A program made the translations under genes and the position numbers. Positions 35,801 through 50,800 of a stretch of 64,000 bases of DNA are shown here, piece after piece. Below the pieces are notes generated by a model. The model saw only the letters and a list, made by a program, of their open reading frames with translations, ran no database searches and was not told the DNA's origin. The DNA is taken from the NCBI GenBank assembly GCA_031761405.1, contig JASEVX010000115.1, positions 402,287 to 466,286 on the forward strand, in the 5' to 3' direction. Positions within the stretch are counted from its first letter, which is position 1. The number at the start of each line of letters is the position of its first letter. Origin of the DNA: Serripes groenlandicus (lineage: Eukaryota; Mollusca; Bivalvia; Cardiida; Cardiidae).

Positions 35801-38800
35801 CGGCCAGTTCACCTACTCATGTGTTTCCTGGCTATCTCACACCAGCACTCCACACAACAGTCTTTCCAAGCAACTGGCTGCTTTTCCTCATAGACTGTTA
35901 GCCCATTGGTGGAAGACGAATGACGCTTGTAACAGTGACTTTTGTCAAATGTCGGGAAGAATGTTGGCCGAGCCGGGGTTCAAACTAGATTGACAGCCCG
36001 CGTTGCTACCGATTGAGCTACAGGGGCTCGGCTACAACAAATCTGGAACTTATGACTTTGGAAACATACTAAAAACTCTATTCAATTATTGTACTTTCAT
36101 TTAAAGGCAGTTCTCAAAAAGATTCATCTGTTGCAGGGTTGTTGTATGTGGGAACGGGTTAACATAATGTGGGTTCATGTGTTACATAGCTTAACCCTTT
36201 CCCTCAAATAGACGCTTTCTGACGCCTCTGCAGCAGCCGGCTTTTTAAAAACATAGTGACAAAAGAAGATATTGCTCAAAACGAGCAATTTCTCCTTTTT
36301 CCACAATATTTTCCACTTTTAGTCCCAGGTTATCCATAAAATTATAGAGATTTTCTATTGTTTGACAACATATGTTCAAAGTTGTCTGCTGCAGAATTGT
36401 GGTATGAGAGAAAAAAGTTAAATCATTTAGAAGTATACATTTTCTTTTTCCCTGTGACAGGTGATTTTTTTTTAAATGTTTACGGAGAAGAAAAGATAGG
36501 TTTCCCAACAAACATTTTATTAAAAATTAAACATTTTGATTAAGTTCTGTCTACACATAGTTATCAAATTCTTATCATCAGATATTTCCCAACTCTAAAA
36601 TGTCATAACATGTTTTTGCTCAATATGGAAATCATTCAATGTTTACCCTTTCAAACATGCAAATGAAATTTCAAATATCTACAGCAGTCACATTTCTTTC
36701 ACCAGTAATCACTAATGATTCTTTGATTAACCCTTTCCCTCATTCGACAATTCTGCAGCAGACGACTTTGAACATATGTCACAAGGAGAGAAAAACATGC
36801 AGCCAGTCCGGGGCTCGAACCCAAAACCTCTTGCTTTCAGCACAAGTACTCTACTGACTGAGCTAACCGGGCCGCTTGCATGTAGTCTCTCCAACTGTGT
36901 ACAAGTTCAGACTGTGACACATATTTTGTCAAAAAATAGAAAATCTCTATAATTGAATGGATAACCTATGACTAAAAGTGGAAAACATTGTGGCAAAAGG
37001 AGAAATTACTCGTTTTGAGCAATTTCTTCTTTTGTCAGTATGTTTTCAAAAAGCTGTCTGCTGCAGAGGCGTGAAAAGGCGTCTATATGAGGGAAAGGGT
37101 TAATAGACTATTACCATACTTGATGTTTCTAGTCATCTTCTGCAAATTTTGGTGAAAGGGTTAGTATGGTAGAAGCTACTGGCCCAATTTTCCATAGCTT
37201 TATAAAACAGATATAGTTTATTATCCATTGCCCAGGATGAATATGATTTCTAATGGCTACCATACCAGTTTAGCCCTTTCCCTCATATAACAAATCTGCA
37301 GGAAACGACTTTGAAAACATCTTGGCAAAAATATGGAAAAATCTCTGTAAATGAAAGTATAATTTTTTTAATGTAGTTGAAAACATATTGGCAAAAGAGG
37401 AAATTGCTCATAATGAGCAATTTCTCCTTTTGTCACAATATATTTAATAATCATCAGCTGTAGATGCATCTGTATGTTGGAAAGGGTTATAAATTACCTT
37501 AGCAACGGGAATTGTGACCACGAAGAACCAAGTGATGAAGGACGCAACTCCATGCACTATCAATAGTATGGGCATCCCCAGCAACAACCATGGATAACTT
37601 CTCACACTTGTCTAAAATGATATCATTATCAACATCAATCTATTCACATTTAACATCAAATATACATATGATTATCCCTTTCCCATTTATAGAGGCAATT
37701 TAACACACCTGCATGCAATAGACGACTTTTAAAAACATTGTGTCAAAAGGAGAAATTGCTCAAAACCAGCAATTTCTCCTTTTGCCACAATGCTTTCAAA
37801 TCTGTTCATTTATTATACTTTCATTTTTAAGAGATTTTCCAAATTTTTCGCAAATATGTTTTCAAAGTCGTCTGCTGCAGATATGTTGTATGGCGGAAAG
37901 GGTTTTTATGAGCCAAGCTCTGAGAAAACCAACCATTTGTGTCTGTTGTAGATCTAGATCAATCTCTTTAACCCCCTTTCCCTCATACCACAATTCTGCA
38001 GCAGACGACTTTGAACATATATTTTCCAAAAAAAGAAAATCTCTATAATTGAATGGATAACCTATGAGAAATTGCTCGTTTTGAGCAATTTCTTCTTTTG
38101 TCACTTTGTTTTCAAAAAGCCGTCTGCTGCAGAGGCGTCAGAAAGCGTCTATGTGAGTGAAAGGGTTAAACCCTTTTCCAATTACAGATGCATTTTGACA
38201 CCTCTGCAGCAGATGACTTTTTAAAAGCATTGTGGCAAAGGGAGAAATGGATTGTTATGAGCAATTTCTCCTTTTGCTGCAATTTTCAATAATTTAAACT
38301 TTCCATAACAGAGATTTTCCATTATTTGGCCTAGATGTTTTCAAAGTCGTCTGCTGTGGATTTGCTTTATGTGGGAAAGGGTTAATCTAACAATATACTG
38401 TTTGCCAATAAGTCACCGAGGGTTACAAGAAACATTTGACAAACGCTATCTATTCAGATCCAGTAGCACTAATATGCAGATAAATGTTAATATAACTCCT
38501 TTTTCCACATACAAAAACATCTGGCTTTTAAAACATTTAGTCGAAGATATGGAAACTCAATATGAAGAAGAACAATAATGATTATTGAATCAATTTGAAA
38601 ACATTGTGGCAAAAGGAAAATTTGCTCATTATCGCTGCAATGTTTTAAATAGTTGTGAGCTGCAGAGGCCTTTGAAAGTATTTAAAACACAAATATAGAA
38701 AATATCTATAAATGAAAGTTTTATTGGGTTGAAAACAGTGGGGCAAATTGAGCATTGTCTCCATTTGCGACAATGTTTTCAAAAGTTGTCTGCTGCAGGT

Positions 38801-41800
38801 GCATCAAATTGCACCTGCAGTAGGAAAAGGTTAAGAAAATTCATTCTTTGATTGTTTGAAGTGAAATTAATTGTTAACTCTTTCCCTCATATAGACGCTT
38901 TCGGACGCCTCTGCAACAGACGGCTTTTTGAAAACATACTGACAAAAGAAGAAATTGCCCAAAATGAGCAATATCTCCTTTTGCTACAATGTTTTCCACT
39001 ATTAGTCATAGGTTATCCATTCAATTATAGAGATTTTTGTATTTTTTGCGAAAATATGTTCAAAGTCGTCTGCTGCAGAATTGTCTTAAACATGAGGAAA
39101 AAGGTTAAAAAAACAAAATAACATAAAATCATTTCTAAAATCATTTTTATAACACAGATCATTGTTATACATAAAGCACTCTCTACTTACAAAGAATTCT
39201 CTGACATGAGATTTCGATCTGGTTTCTAGATTCCTTACAGATCCATTGTGGTTATTTTGGGGCAGGAGGTTGGTTACTTCCTGGTCCTCAATACTACATT
39301 CTCTGTGTTCAGTAACTTTGGGGGATATGTCCTCTGGACTTGTCTGATATGTTGAGGAAAAAAAGAGTTAAATCACATTCATTATCACAAAACATAATGT
39401 TCAATGAGTCAAATCACATTCATTACAACAAAACATAATGAACAAGAGGCCCAAGAGGGCCAGTATCGCTCCATGGCCATAAGGCAAAAAGTCAAATCTC
39501 CAAACAGCTCCCTGGTGGCCATGTTTTTTACCAACCACCATGGCTTAAAGGAGTCTTGTAGAGTGTCACCCAAGAAATGTTTCTGCAAAATTATTTGAAA
39601 ATCGGCCTGACACTTTCGGAGAAGAGGATATTTTAAGTTTTCATTATAGCCATATAAGGCAAAATAGCCCCACCCCCTGGCGGCCATATCTTTTAACCAA
39701 TCAACATGGCTTGAAGGAATCTGATAGAGGGTCAGCCAAGGAACATTTCTACAAAATTATTTGAATATCAGCCAGACACTTTTGGAGGAGAAGATTTTTT
39801 AAGTTTTCTCTTTAGCCATATAAGGCAAAATAGCCCCATCTCTGGCGGCCATGTTTTTTTACCAATCAACATGGTTTGAAGCAATCTGATAGAGGGTCAC
39901 CCAAGGAAAATTTCTACAAAATTATTTGAAAATCTGCTGAACACTTTCTGGGAAGAAGATTTTTTAAATTTTCATTATGGTCATATATGGCAAAATAGCC
40001 CCGCCCTCTGGCGGCCATGTTTTTCGACTAATCAACATGGCTTGAAGGAATCTGATAGAGGTTCACCCAATGGAAACCAGAATTATGGATGGATCAAAAA
40101 CAAGAGGCCCATGTGGGCCAATGCTCTACTGGTATGGTTCTTTGGTCATTTTCAATCAAGAGCATGTATGTATGGTGAAGCTCGGATAGTAAATGGAGGC
40201 TCTTTTGTGCTCACAAGCTGTATTATAGCAATTTTTACAATTTCATGGGCCATAATCCAGTCTTGCATGGGCGGATCTGGCTGATTTTCAAAAGGAACCA
40301 AGCTCTCATCAATATTTAACTACTATCTAAGTTTGGTGAAGATCAGATAGTAAATGGAGCCTCTATTGTGTTCACATGCTCAATTATAGCAATTTGGACA
40401 ATTTCAAGGGCCATAATCCAGTCTTGCATAGGCGGATCTGGCTGGTTTTCGAAAGGAACCGAGCTCTCATAGATATCTAACTACTGTATAAGTTTGGTTG
40501 AGATACAATCAAAAAAGAAGACTGTATCGTGTTAACAAGCTCTTTTATAGCAATTTTGACCATTTCAAGGGCCATAATCCAGTCATGCATGGGCGGATCT
40601 TGCTGGTTTTCGAAAGGAACCGAGCTCTCATAGATATCTAACTACTGTATAAGTTTAGTTGAGATACAATCAAAAGTGAAGACTGTATCGTGTTAACAAG
40701 AAATTGTTTACGGACGGACGGACGGACGGACGCACGCACGCACGCACGCACGCCGGACAAATCGCCACGACATAAGCCCTTCTGGCCCTTGGCCAGTAAA
40801 GCCTAAATTGAAGGAATTTAAGAGAGGACATTGAGAGGATGCTTCCTATGAAGTTTCAACCAAATTGGCCAAGTGGTTAGGGAGAAGAAGTTGTATAAAG
40901 TAAAAAGTTAACACACGCATGCACGCACGATGGACAATTCGCCATGACATACGCTTGACTGGCTTTCAGCCAGTGGAGCTAAAAATGAATTAAATCACAT
41001 TCATTATCACAAACCATAATGATAAATGAGTTAAACTACATTCATTATCACAAGCCATAATGATAAATGAGTTGAATCACATTCATTATCACAAACCATA
41101 ATTATAAATGAGTTAAATCACATTCATTATCACAAACCATAACGATAAACGAGTTGAATCGCATAAAATCCCATTCATTATAACAAAACATTATGATAAA
41201 TGAGTTCAATCACATTCATTATCACATACCATAATGTTAAATAAGTCAAATCACATTCATTATCACAACCCATAATGGTAAATGAGTTAAACCAAATACA
41301 TTATCACAAACCATAATGTTGAATGAGACAAATCACATTAATTATCACAAACCATACTGTTGAATGAGTTAAATCACATTCATTATCACAAACCATAATA
41401 ATGAATGAGTAAAACCATATTTCATTATCACAAACCATAATGATAAATGAGTTGAATCACATTCATTACCACAAACCATAATGATGAATGAGTCAAATCA
41501 CATTCATTATCACAAACCATAATAATGAATGAGTAAAACCATATTTCATTATCACAAACCATAATGATAAATGAGTTGAATCACATTCATTACCACAAAC
41601 CATAATGATGAATGAGTCAAATCACATTCATTATCACAAACCATAATATGATGAATGAGTAAAACCATATTTCATTATCACAAACCATAATGATAAATGA
41701 GTTGAATCGCATTCATTACCACAAACCATAATGATGAATGAGTCAAATCACATTCATTATCACAAACCATAATAATGAATGAGTAAAACCATATTTCATT

Positions 41801-44800
41801 ATCACAAACCATGATGATAAATGAGTTGAATCACATTCATTACCACAAACCATAATGATAAATAAGTTGAATCACATTCATTATCACAAACCATAATGTT
41901 GAATGAGCCAGCTGCCCCGGTAGCTCATTTAGTAGCAATGCAGGCTATCAATTCAGGGGTTGTGAGTTTGAACCCCAACTCAATCATTATTCTTTCCAAC
42001 ATTGACACTCGTCTTCCACCAATGCGCTAAGCCTAACAGTCTATGAGGAAAAGCAGCCAGTTGCTTGGAGAGTCTATTGTGTGCAGTACTAATGTGGGAA
42101 AGCCAGGAAACACATATGAGTAGGTGAATTGGCTGCCATGATATGACTAAAAACATGTTTTAAACAGCACTAAACCCAAATCAATCAATTAAAATGATAA
42201 GGCCTAAAAATTCGATAATTGATCTTTCAGTTACAGATCATATCCATATTTTTATACCTACTGTTTTCAAAGTCGTCTGCTGCATATTTGTTGTAGGTCG
42301 GAAAGGGTTAAACTTGATTACATTGACACTTACCAAATGGAAGACAGTGGTGCAGAGGTAGAGCGTCGGCCTCTCGTATCAAAGGTCCCTGGTTCGAGTC
42401 CCGTGATGAGCGGGTCCTGACTTTGGGATTTTTCCACACAAACGGCGCGAGTACTGGTGAAGTCTCCAGGACGCAGACATCGAGCGTGATTAATCTAAGC
42501 CCAAGGCTTGTTTCGCAATCGATGTAAAATAAATAAGTTTAAACTAAACTTACCAAATAGACAAACTTTCCAAATGGCCAGAGAAAATACTTTGCCATTT
42601 TCCAGCAAAATGGTACTGAAATAAAAAATATATAAATATGTCTTAAAAGTGCCGACCTCCAGATTATAGATAGTATAGTCAAAGTTTGAAAACTATTAAC
42701 AAGTTGTCTTGAAATATAAGATTCATACTTCTGGGATAAAATTAAGGTAATAATTTCTTTTTCCGGTACAATAAACAGCTAAATATTGACCGTGTATGCT
42801 TCATTTTTACTGGGTAGACATACCAAGTAGGCCAAATGTTGTACATTTTCATGACTTTCAATCAGTGACTGTTTTTCAACATTATCTGCAAAAATAATTT
42901 TGAACTTTTTATTACCGGTACTTACTTTGTTGTCATAATTAGCAATATTTGCAGAAGTTTCAACATTTCAAAATTTTGATCTATATCTGGAGCTCAGCAC
43001 CTTTAACCCTTGTTGTCATGCAACCGATCTGCAGCAATCAACTAGTATTTTGAAAGCATCTAGTTCAAACTTTTTTATTTTACATTGCGAAACAAGCTTT
43101 AAGCATATATTAATCACGCTCGATGTCGGCTTCCTACATACTTAACCAGTACTCGCTCCGTTTGTGTGGACAAATTCCAGAGGCAGAAACCCGCTCATCA
43201 CAGGATTCGAACCCGGGACATTTGGTACAAGAGGCTGACGCTCTACCTCTGTACCACTGTCTTCCACAAATCATTTAGCCAAAAGTACAGTAAAATCTCG
43301 GTAATGAAAGTATGATTATTGAATAGAGTTGAAAACACTATAATTTAAATAATTCCTCTTTTTTTCCCAAATAGTTTTCAAAAGACGCCTGCTGCAGATG
43401 CATGAAAATTTGTCAGATTATATTGGCAAGCAGGAAACGATTAATACAGTTACAATCCCAATTTGTACATGCTTCAAAGAACTTGATGCCAGGAAGCTGC
43501 TTTCTGCATTTACCAAACAATCCATTAAAAACTTCATGAGGAGAAGAGGTAAATTGTTAGATTCAATTTGTCTACAGACACAATTTCATTACAAAAGCCG
43601 TCAAAAGGGAAAAATACATAGCACATGCATTTCAAAAGCATCTTTCGACGTGAATAAGTATTCCAATTTTCTTAAGTCCTAGCCTAATTTGTTTTTTGTA
43701 AAATAATTATCCAAAACACAGCTCGAGGGCCATTGTGGCCCTGTAGCTCTCCACTGAGTACCATCGCTCTATATGATAAAGTATCCATGAATGACACTCT
43801 AACTTCTAAGAAGTATTGTGACAAAAAAGTCAAACATGAGACCTTTAGAATGTCCACAAGATATTTCCTAAACTATTTTTGAGCTATACCAATATCAACA
43901 AGACAAAGATTCTGACAAAGTACAACATGCTCAAGTTAAAAAAGCAGCTTCCAGAGTTTTAACAAGATATTCCTTCAATTTGGCCTAGTGAGCTAAATTT
44001 TGAAAGGACATGACCCGTATTAGAGCTTAGCCTATATATCATCAAGACAAACATTCTCGCAAAGTTACCATGCTTAATGTAAAAATTCGGCTTCTAGTTG
44101 TCTTGTTAACAAGATTTGCATTCAATTTCTCCCATTTTCAAACTTAGTTTAGATATCAGAAAGATAAACAAACTGAATAACATGCATGAAGACTGAATGA
44201 AACAAGAGGACCATGATGGCCCTGGATCGCTAACCTGATTTTATTTTTTTTCACTTCAGCCATATTAACACCGCCCCCTGACGGCCATAGTTTTAGACCA
44301 ATCAACATGGCTTGAAGGAATCTGATAGAGGGTCACCCTAGGAACATTTCTACAAAATTATTTGAAAATCAGCCTGACACTTTCGGAGGAGAAGATTTTT
44401 CTATAGCCATATAAGGTAAAATAACCTCACCCCCTGGCAGCCATGTTTTTCAACCAATCAACATGTCTTGAAGAAATCTGATAGATGGCACTTAAGGAAC
44501 ATTTACACAAAATTATTTGAAAAGCGGTCCGACACTTTCGGAGGAGAAGATTTTTTAAGTTTTCACTATAGCCATAATAAGGCAAAATAGCTCCACCCCC
44601 TGGCGGCCATTTTTTTTCGATAAATCAACATGGCTTAAAGAAATCTGATAGTAGGTTACTTAAGGAGCATTTCTATCAATTTATTTGAAAATCGGTCTGA
44701 CACTTTCGGAGGAGAAGATTTTTGAAGTTTTCACTATAGCCATATAAGGCAAATTGCCCCGCCCCCTAGCGGCCATGCTTTTCGACCAATCAACATGGCT

Positions 44801-47800
44801 TGAAGGAATGTGATAGAGGGTCATTCAAGGAACATTTCTAAAAAATTATTTGAAAATCTGCCAACTAGTTTGGGAGAAGACGAATTTTAAAGAATTCTGC
44901 ATGGATCTCAAAGATTTGAAGGAATTCTGGTGATGTCATTGAGAGGATGCTTTCTGTGAAGTTTCCTCCCAATTGACCCACTGGTTACTGAGGAGAAGAT
45001 GTTGACTCACGACGCACAACGCACGATGCATGCTGGACAACGCACGACAGACAAAAGGCGATCATAATAACTCACCTTGAAAGTGGCCTCTAGAGTATTA
45101 ACAAACTTATTATTGACAACAGAAGAACGATAAAGGATGACTGACGGCGGACCAAAGACGATCACAATAGCTCAACTTGAACACATCATGCTCAGGTGGG
45201 TTAAGAAGACATCCAAATCAAGAAAGGTTTAATTCCAATTTGTTTCCTGTCTTTCTCACACCAGTACTCCACACAACAGTCTTTTCCAAGCAACTGGCTG
45301 CCTTCCATCATAGGCTGTAAGCCCTTTGGTGCAAAACGAATGATGATTCTCACATTGCATTTTGTCAAATGCCAGAAGGCATGTTGGCTGAGCTGGGGTT
45401 CAAACTCACATCCCCTTGATTGACAGCCTGCATTGCTCCCCACAGAGCTACAGGGGGTTTGGCTCTTGCAGATGAGGAATATAAGTTACCCTAGATTGCT
45501 ATGTGAATGTGGATGCAAATGCTGCATAGGTGATGACAATAGCTAAAAAAAAACGTAAAATCTTTCTGAAAGTATTCACTGTAAAAAGCAGAGCCCAAAA
45601 AAGGATGGAATAAATAATTCATGCTTACCAACCCTCCAGATTCAATCGTGAGTCTCACGATTTGAAGGGCGTAGGAGAAACTCACGATTTGCAAAAATTC
45701 GAAAAAAAAAAAAAAAAAAAATTAAATCATGAGGATAAATGTACTGATTAAAGGCTCTTTCTTTCAACAAGTTCAAAACAATGTGTGTAGCTCAACTAAA
45801 TGATTACATATACATATTTTTCTTCTCCCTGTGTCTTTATTCCATAATGGTACCCGGAATTTTCATTCAAAAGTATGTCTATAAATTAAAATGTTGTTAA
45901 TATTTTTATTATCTTGGATGTAATATGAAAGTCTTTGACATAACAGACAACTTGCATGTTTTTCTAGTTAAACCACAGTTAAAACATTTCTTAATATCAA
46001 AGCACAGATTTGAAAACATGCCAAAATAATACTTAAATGCTAATATACAGTTGAAAATAATCTGTATAATAGAAAACATTCTCAAAATGAGTCTTTTTAA
46101 TTATTTTTTTCCTATATTAAATATTGAAAGTATTGTACATGTATCCCTGCATATTTATATAAATTCCGTTCTATTTTGAAAATATCTACTGTTAAATTCA
46201 TGGCGTTGAAAATCTCCCACTTCAAACCCCAATCCCCCACTTTGAGATCATAAAACTCCCCCTTGAGGATAAGAAAAGGTTGGTAAGCATGATAATTCCT
46301 TACCATAAGGTATGCCTATCAAAGTGATGGCCATGAGAACAGCTACAACCAAGTAGATCAACGCCAACCACCAGCCGAATACCATCACATAGAGAATGTT
46401 TGTCGGTCGGACTGTTGATACTGAAACAGGGAGAGAAAATCAAAGTAGAGAGAGTAATAGTAAACTATGTAACTAGTCCATGGCTACAGACACTTTCTGA
46501 TGCCTCTGCAGCAGACAACTTTTGAAAACATTGTGGCAAAAGAATTGATTTATTGATTGATTGGGGTTTAACGCTGTTTTTAACCATTTCTCACTTATAT
46601 CACGGCGGCCAGTTCACCCACTCATGCATTTCCTGGTTTTCTCACACCAGTACTCCATACAACAATCTTCCCAAGCAACTGGCTGCTTTTCCACATAGAC
46701 TTAGCCAATTGGTGGAAGACGAATGACGCATGTTGCATTGACTTTTGTCAATCGTCGGAAAGAAAGTTGGCCGAGCCGGGATTCGAACTCACAACCCCTG
46801 GCTTGACAGCCCCCGACTGACAGTGTGGCAAAAATAAAGATTGCTCATAATGAGCAATTTCAACTCTAATTAATTATTAAACTCTCATTTATTGATTTTT
46901 TTCAAGTTTTTGCTAATGTTTTCAAAGTTGGAAAAGAGGAAAAGGGTCAAATGACTTCCAGATATACATTTGCTAACCCTTTAAATTATGTATATTCTCA
47001 GCTTGTAAAAGAGTTTTAAAGCACTGTGCCCAGTTTCACTTAAAATGCCCACTTTAGGAGTGTCCCTTTACTATTAACCCTTTCCCACATACAACAAACC
47101 TACAGCAGACGACATTGAAATTATCAAGGTCAAAATATACAAAATATCTATAAAAGAAACGATGATTATTGAATAGAGTTGAAAACATGGTGACAAACGG
47201 AGAAATTGCTTGTTTTAAGCAATTTCATCTTTTGTCGCCATGTTTTCAAAAAAGCCGTCTTCTGCAGAGGCGTCAGAAAGCGTCTATATTAGGAGGGAAA
47301 GGGTTAAATAAGCTATAAACATGTAAACAGATCTCTTATAAGGAAAGCTTACAAAATATATACATCAAAACACCATTTGAATATTTTAGCATACTCTATA
47401 ATTTCTCAATTATGGTTGAAAACTTATGAGAAATTGATAAGTCGTCAATTACAAACTGTTATTAGTGCAACAAGTCAGCAAGAACAGTGCAAGAAAAGAA
47501 AGAGTTAATGACTTATTGACACAGCATCCACAGTAAGTGTTTCCGGAGATATTGGGCTTAATAACCCTTTCCCACATACAACAAATCTTCAGCAATTGCC
47601 AACAGTAAGGCACAATATGGAAAATCATGCTATCCATATACTATTTGTCTTTTTAACCCTTTCCCTCATACAGACGCTTTCTGACACCGCAATTTCTCCT
47701 TTTGCCACAATGTTTCCCAACTTTTAGTCATAGGTTATTCATTCAATTACAGAGATATTCCATTTTTTGACAAAATATGTTCGAAGTCGTCTGCTGCGGA

Positions 47801-50800
47801 ATTGTCGTATTAGCGAAAGGGTTAAGCCCTGTCCCTTCTTGTATACATCTTTAGGTCAAAGGGAAGTAAATATGATTGGCTTGCCGGGCAGACAATTTTG
47901 TTCAGGGAATTTCAAATGAATATATAAGACTGATGTTGGCTCCCATTGGACAATAATGATTTTGTTGAAAGTTGAAAGTGATTTTCATAAAGTTGAATAA
48001 CCTCTGACTGATTTATAACCAAAACGGTGTTTGCTTTTAGCTATGTTGACACTCTAATAGCCGTTTTCAGAACATGCTGTATTTTCTGAAATTGAAAGTA
48101 AAATTCAGTGCGGGATAAGGGTCACCTTTGATTTGACCTCCTAGCCCTGTCAAAAAACGGTGAACATGTGGGTTTGTTTTGCTTTTTTGGCAGTCCTAAG
48201 AAAGAACTTTAGTTTGATATGGGTGTATGTGTTAATTTATTTGCTAGTAACGAACCATAACCCATAATGCTATAATGGTCGCCTATGGAAAATGAATTCC
48301 TTTAAATTGACCTGTAGTAGATATACTTGGAAAACAATATTGGTAAAAGAGAACATGCTATCTATATGCTATTTGTCATTTTAAATCAAACCATCCATTT
48401 TATTCTCTTTCCTCAAAATCGTATTTCTATAAGATAATCTGTTTAATTTTTCTGAACATCTTTCTGAAGATTTGAAAAAGAGTCTTTTACCCTTTCTCTA
48501 ATACAGACAAATTTCAAGGCCTCTGATACGGATGACAATTGGAATGGTTGAGGGAAAAGGAAAAAATACTCAAAATGACCATATCTAACATCTCCGTAGG
48601 GAAATTTTCATTAACCCTTTCCCACATACAGAAGATCTGCAGCAGACGACTTCGGAAAATGTCTACTCAAAAATATGAAAAATCTCTATAAGTGTAGGTA
48701 TAATTACGGAAAAAAGTTGAAAAAAATTGTGGCAAAAGGAGAAATTGCTCGTTCTGAGCAATTTCTTCTTTTGTCACAATGTTTTCAAAAGTCGTAATGT
48801 AAACTGTTAACCATTTCCCACTTACCAATTCATTCTGAAAACATTGTGACAAAAGGAGAATTTGCTCCACTATTTTCAACTCTATTCAATGATAGAACTA
48901 TCATGTATAGAGATTTCTCATACTTTTAACTAGATTTTTTTGAAGTTGTCTACAACTACAGATTTGTTTCATGTTGGAAAGGGAGGGATAAATAATTCAT
49001 CTGGCACTGGATTGATATAATAAATAATTAATGCACAATTCACACAGGTTTAACCCTTTCCACATATAGACACTTTCTGATGCCTCAGCAGTAGACGACA
49101 TTTGATAACACTGTGACAAAAGTAGAAATTGCTCAAAACATGCAATTTCTTCTTTTGCCACAATGTTTTCAACTCTTTTTTCAGTAATCATACCACCTTT
49201 TTTAGAGCTTTTCCGTGTTTCTGCTTAGATATTTTCACAGTTGTCTGCTGCAGGTTTATTGTATGTGGGAAAGGTTTAATGCATCATTCACACAGGTGGA
49301 TAAACAGGGTACATAGAGGTTTGTATAAGAAGGGGTATTAAACCTTTCCCACCTATAGCAGCTTGTGAATTTCTTTTGGCAATACTTTGCATTGTGAATC
49401 ATTATTTACCTTGAACAGGCCTCACATTTCCAATGTCGGCATACAAATCTTTCACGATGTCAGATCTTTCAGAGAGTGGACGGGATGTCACATGACTTTT
49501 CCATTTTTTAAATCCGAACTGAAAAATGAAACAAAAATTATGTGAAAATGTGATTCGTCTTGCTATAAGGCTATATACCGGTATGTGGAAGACAGTGGTG
49601 CAGAGGTAGAGCGTCGGCCTCTCGTATCAAAGGTCCCTGGTTCGAGTCCCGTGATGAGCGGGTCCTGACTTTGGGATTTTTCCACACAAACGGCGCGAGT
49701 ACTGGTCTCCAGGAAGCAGACATCGAGCGTGATTAACTAAGCCCAAGGCTTGTTTCGCAATCGATGTAAAATAAATAAGTTTAAACTAAACTGCCAGTGT
49801 TTGTAGTGAAGTCTTACACGAGCCTATACATACCCGTCACATACTCCCAGAATGCAACTTTCCCACATACAACAAATCTGCAGCAGACGACATTGAAAAC
49901 AATGACAAAAACCTGAAAAATCTCCATAAAAGACAGCTTAATTGTTAAATAAAGTTGAAAACAATGTGGCCAAAGGAGAAATTGCTCATCATTTCACCTT
50001 TGGCCACAATGTTTTCAAAAGTCGTCTGCTGCTATTGCGTCAAAATATGTCTGCAGGTGGGTAAGGGTTAATGAACAAACATCTATAACGTAGATCAATG
50101 TCCCTTTTCTGAAAAAAAAAAAAAATTCAACCCCATGTATGAGTTTGGTTGTATTTTCCAGTTGATGAAAGAGTAATATAGCGCATAATAGAAATGAGTT
50201 TCGGAGTGTTTGCACATTTGGATGATGGTTCACTTGGTGTTGACCATTGATTCTGTTAATGATATTTCCAATATTTATAACCAATGCGCATAATGGCATA
50301 TGTTAACACTTTCCCTCATATAGACGCTTTCTGATGCCTCTGCAGCAGATGACATTTTGAAAACATAGTGACAAAAGAAGAAATGGCTCAAAACGAGCAA
50401 TTTCTCCTTTTGCCACAATGTTTTCCACTTTTAGTCATAGGTGATCCATTCAATTATAGAGATTTTCTATTTTTTGACAAAATGTGTTCAAAGTGGTCTG
50501 CTGCAGAATTGTCGTATGAGGGAAAGGGTTCATTTTGGCGGAACTGAGTGGAGCTGTGGAAGGTGTGAGAACGACATTGCGTCTGAGGTGCTACCAAGAT
50601 CAGACTTGTGGGGCAGAATTAGAGTCTAGAGGGGGTGGGGCAGAATTAGAGTCTAGAGGGGAGCCATCATATAGTTGTGGGGAAGGATGAGAGTCAAGAT
50701 GGGAGACATCATAAAGTTGTGGGGCAGAATGAGAGTCCAGAGGGGAGACATCATATAGTTGTGGGGCAGAATTAGAGTCTAGAAGGGAGACATCATATAG

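Larger units (their letters stand above)
39371..41910 (+). repeat. ~41-bp minisatellite split by a Helitron-like element
   Basis: Unit 'cattcattatcacaaaccat' + 'aatgataaatgagttgaatca'. Two units at 39371-39442, about 22 at 40983-41910; 39443-40982 is the insertion. Within the right part a ~118-bp three-unit block is repeated four times (near 41395, 41515, 41640 and 41760). Confidence 0.92.

Noticed and set aside
36790..36880. Functional tRNA gene
   Set aside because: A and B boxes are good, but the acceptor stem mispairs, position 33 is not T, and the same unit is mobile and repeated.
40985..41910. Possible CRISPR array
   Set aside because: Units are contiguous ~41-bp repeats without distinct spacers, in a eukaryotic intron; no cas genes.
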